A stretch of 7,161 nucleotides of DNA from Deltaproteobacteria bacterium (lineage in GTDB: Bacteria; Desulfobacterota; Desulfobulbia; Desulfobulbales; Desulfobulbaceae), in contig JAADIK010000051.1 of the NCBI GenBank assembly GCA_013151365.1, positions 1 to 7,161 on the forward strand, given 5' to 3'. Shown piece by piece: positions 5,884-7,161 of this stretch; positions within the stretch are counted from its first letter, which is position 1, and each line of letters starts with the position of its first letter. The position numbers were made by a program, and so were the translations under genes. The notes under the pieces were generated by a model. It worked only from the letters and a program-made list of their open reading frames with translations. It did no database searches and was not told the DNA's origin.

Positions 5884-5943
5884 ATCCCTGTTACCCACAG
5901 ATACAGTCCGGTTTTCCTTGATCCGCGAGGAAATCCAGCGTCC

Positions 5944-6127
5944 TTTCAGGCAGGTCTTCTGACTTTCCCGTTTTGCCGGCAGCCTTCCCGCCCCGTCTTT
6001 TCCGGAGCAGTGGCATGCAGAGCCGACAAAACCGTTCCCCTGCCCTCGGCAAGGGGGGATTACAGCGGCGGGCCCGTCCCCGATTCGCACGGGGTTCCCT
6101 TTTCATCCGCGTTAGCGGAACCTGAAA
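5944..6127 (-). promoter_or_regulatory. Cobalamin riboswitch (aptamer)
   Basis: The minus strand shows the conserved order of the cobalamin aptamer: GATGAAAAGGGAA, GTGCGAATCGGGGACGGGCC, CGCCGCTGTAATC, then GCCACTG, GGGCGGGAAGG, and the B12 box AGTCAGAAGACCTGCC near the 3' end. The P1 helix closes it: TTTCAGG (6127 to 6121) pairs with CCTGAAA (5950 to 5944), giving an element of about 184 nt. It sits in the leader of the AcsE-like gene, between a good promoter and an intrinsic terminator, so control is most likely by transcription termination on binding of cobalamin. Which form of cobalamin is bound cannot be told from the motifs alone. Confidence 0.96.
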
Positions 6128-6140
6128 TGATTCTGTCTCA

Positions 6141-6169
6141 TTTATAGCGAAAAAAAGTATTGCCGTCAA
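6141..6169 (-). promoter_or_regulatory. Sigma70-type promoter of the riboswitch-controlled gene
   Basis: On the minus strand TTGACG (6164-6169) and TATAAA (6141-6146) are separated by exactly 17 nt, each one base from the consensus. Transcription would begin near 6134, about 7 nt before the riboswitch P1 helix, so the whole aptamer is in the leader. Confidence 0.8.
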
Positions 6170-6279
6170 GAAGCGGAGCAGGACAACCTCCCCCGGTGTC
6201 ATTTGGTGCCTGGAAACAGATACGCTGGAAGTTGATTTGGGTTGTGGGCATCGCCCGCCTTGTGTCATAGAAACACTTT
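6170..6279. other. Spacer between HD-GYP gene and riboswitch promoter
   Basis: I see no gene here. A small GGGCGATGCCC hairpin and a GTGT/ACAC pairing follow the HD-GYP stop codon on the minus strand, but neither is followed by a T run, so no intrinsic terminator for the HD-GYP gene can be called. Confidence 0.3.
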
Positions 6280-7161
6280 TTATAATAAAAACTCTGCCGG
6301 TTGTATACCGTAGGCTGCGGGATGCAAACTTTCGACGATCGGGCGGCTGAAGGTGCCGGACACGGGATTCCACTGTCCCAGGTTAATCTCCTTATCTTTT
6401 TGAAATCCTCCCCGGCCATCCGCTTTCAACAACTGGACTATGAGTTCCTTGTTTTTCTCCGATTCTCCGCTATAGCGCGCGACCAGGCCGATTTCATCAT
6501 GATCCAGGCGCAGCAGGGTGCCGACCGGATAAACGCCGATCATGTTGATAAAAACCTTGAGCAGCAGGGGATCGAAATCCTTGCCCGAGCCGGCCAGCAT
6601 AAACCCCAGGGCCCGGTCGGGACTCAAGGTAACGGGGCGGTATACTCTCGTGGCGGTGATGGCATCAAAAACATCCGCAATGGTAATAATCCGGCCCATG
6701 AGACTGATCGGTTTTTTCCGCGGCGTTTTCGGATAGCCGCTCAGGTCGTATTTCAAGTGATGCTCGAAGGGCGGCAGCAGGATTTTTGCCTTCAACTCCG
6801 GGGAGGCCTTGAGCCGCACGATCCGCCGGACGCTGTTGAGCGAATGTCTCTTCATAAGCTCGAACTCGTTATCGGTCAACCTCCAGGGCTTGTTAAGAAT
6901 CTCCTTGGGAATATCGATCTTGCCCAGATCATGAAACAGGGCGCTCAACCCCAATATCTCCAGGGATGATTTTGCAAGACCGATCCGGAAGCCGAGGCAG
7001 ATGGAGAGGATGGCGACATTGATCGAGTGGGTAAAGGTATAGTCGTCATAATCCCGGATCGTACTCAAGCCCATGAATATGCTGCTGTCATCGACGACCA
7101 TGTCGATCATGCTCTGGACCATGCGCAGGGGTTTGTTGATGCTGGCCTGCCTGTCCACCGA
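6280..7161 (-). CDS. HD-GYP domain protein, probable cyclic-di-GMP phosphodiesterase (5' part outside window)
   Basis: HD-GYP proteins hydrolyse cyclic-di-GMP with a cluster of two or three metal ions. The frame is open to the window edge (293 residues visible). The GTG at 7158 lacks support as a start and the protein begins directly in a conserved helix, so an N-terminal region is probably missing. Counting from that GTG, the metal-site blocks are YTFTHSINVAILS (H44), LFHDLGKIDIP (H76, D77, K80), RHS (H105), FEHHLKYDLSGYP (H133, H134; GYP at 141-143) and IADVFDAIT (D162). The usual HHExxDGxGYP is changed to HHLxxDLxGYP, while the metal ligands appear intact. A further 110 or so residues follow the core, including a VYPVGTLLRL segment common in bacterial HD-GYP proteins. 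Activity is likely but not certain. The stop codon TAA is 110 nt before the next gene's promoter, so the genes appear to be separately controlled. Confidence 0.92.
   Translation of the reverse strand, partial: SVDRQASINKPLRMVQSMIDMVVDDSSIFMGLSTIRDYDDYTFTHSINVAILSICLGFRIGLAKSSLEILGLSALFHDLGKIDIPKEILNKPWRLTDNEFELMKRHSLNSVRRIVRLKASPELKAKILLPPFEHHLKYDLSGYPKTPRKKPISLMGRIITIADVFDAITATRVYRPVTLSPDRALGFMLAGSGKDFDPLLLKVFINMIGVYPVGTLLRLDHDEIGLVARYSGESEKNKELIVQLLKADGRGGFQKDKEINLGQWNPVSGTFSRPIVESLHPAAYGIQPAEFLL

Noticed and set aside
5869..6373. Open frames across 5869-6373 on both strands
   Set aside because: They run through the cobalamin riboswitch, its terminator and promoter, and have no coding features.
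1..7161. CRISPR array, insertion sequence, prophage or toxin-antitoxin system
   Set aside because: I found no spaced direct repeats, no transposase or integrase motif and no small paired genes. The window looks like ordinary chromosomal core sequence.

Overview
The gene content and order suggest a Gram-negative anaerobe of the former Deltaproteobacteria (Desulfobacterota; a Desulfobulbales- or Geobacter-like organism is my guess). The clues are a cluster of Nif3-like protein, C4 zinc-ribbon protein, rnpB and ispD, a Deltaproteobacteria-style HD-GYP protein, a corrinoid-type methyltransferase relative, and fairly GC-rich coding sequence. The taxonomic call is inference; no marker here fixes the species.

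Left part (1-2834, all minus strand). Read in transcription order this is: a tRNA with CAT anticodon and encoded CCA (probably tRNA-Ile2), a terminator-like hairpin very close to the next start codon, a Nif3-family dinuclear-metal protein, a coiled-coil protein with a C-terminal C4 zinc ribbon, the RNase P RNA (rnpB), and the 5' part of ispD of the non-mevalonate isoprenoid pathway, which runs off the window. rnpB is tightly packed: 18 nt separate it from the zinc-ribbon stop codon and 5 nt separate it from the ispD ATG.

Middle part (2835-4928). A 279-nt intergenic region holds a probable tRNA promoter, a GC-rich stem followed by a T tract on the minus strand with no gene upstream of it, and a weak candidate plus-strand promoter. 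It is followed by the only plus-strand gene, a multi-pass membrane M48 metallopeptidase with a C-terminal TPR region.

Right part (4871-7161, minus strand). A gene for a pterin-binding protein related to methyltetrahydrofolate:corrinoid methyltransferases (AcsE/MeTr) overlaps the end of the M48 gene tail to tail by 58 nt. Upstream of it is a complete control region: a sigma70-type promoter, a cobalamin riboswitch with a closing P1 helix, a strong intrinsic terminator and a good Shine-Dalgarno site. Cobalamin should therefore switch this single gene off. Its product lacks two of the residues that hold the pterin in AcsE, which makes it the most interesting object in the window. The window ends inside a gene for an HD-GYP domain protein, probably a cyclic-di-GMP phosphodiesterase or a diverged relative.
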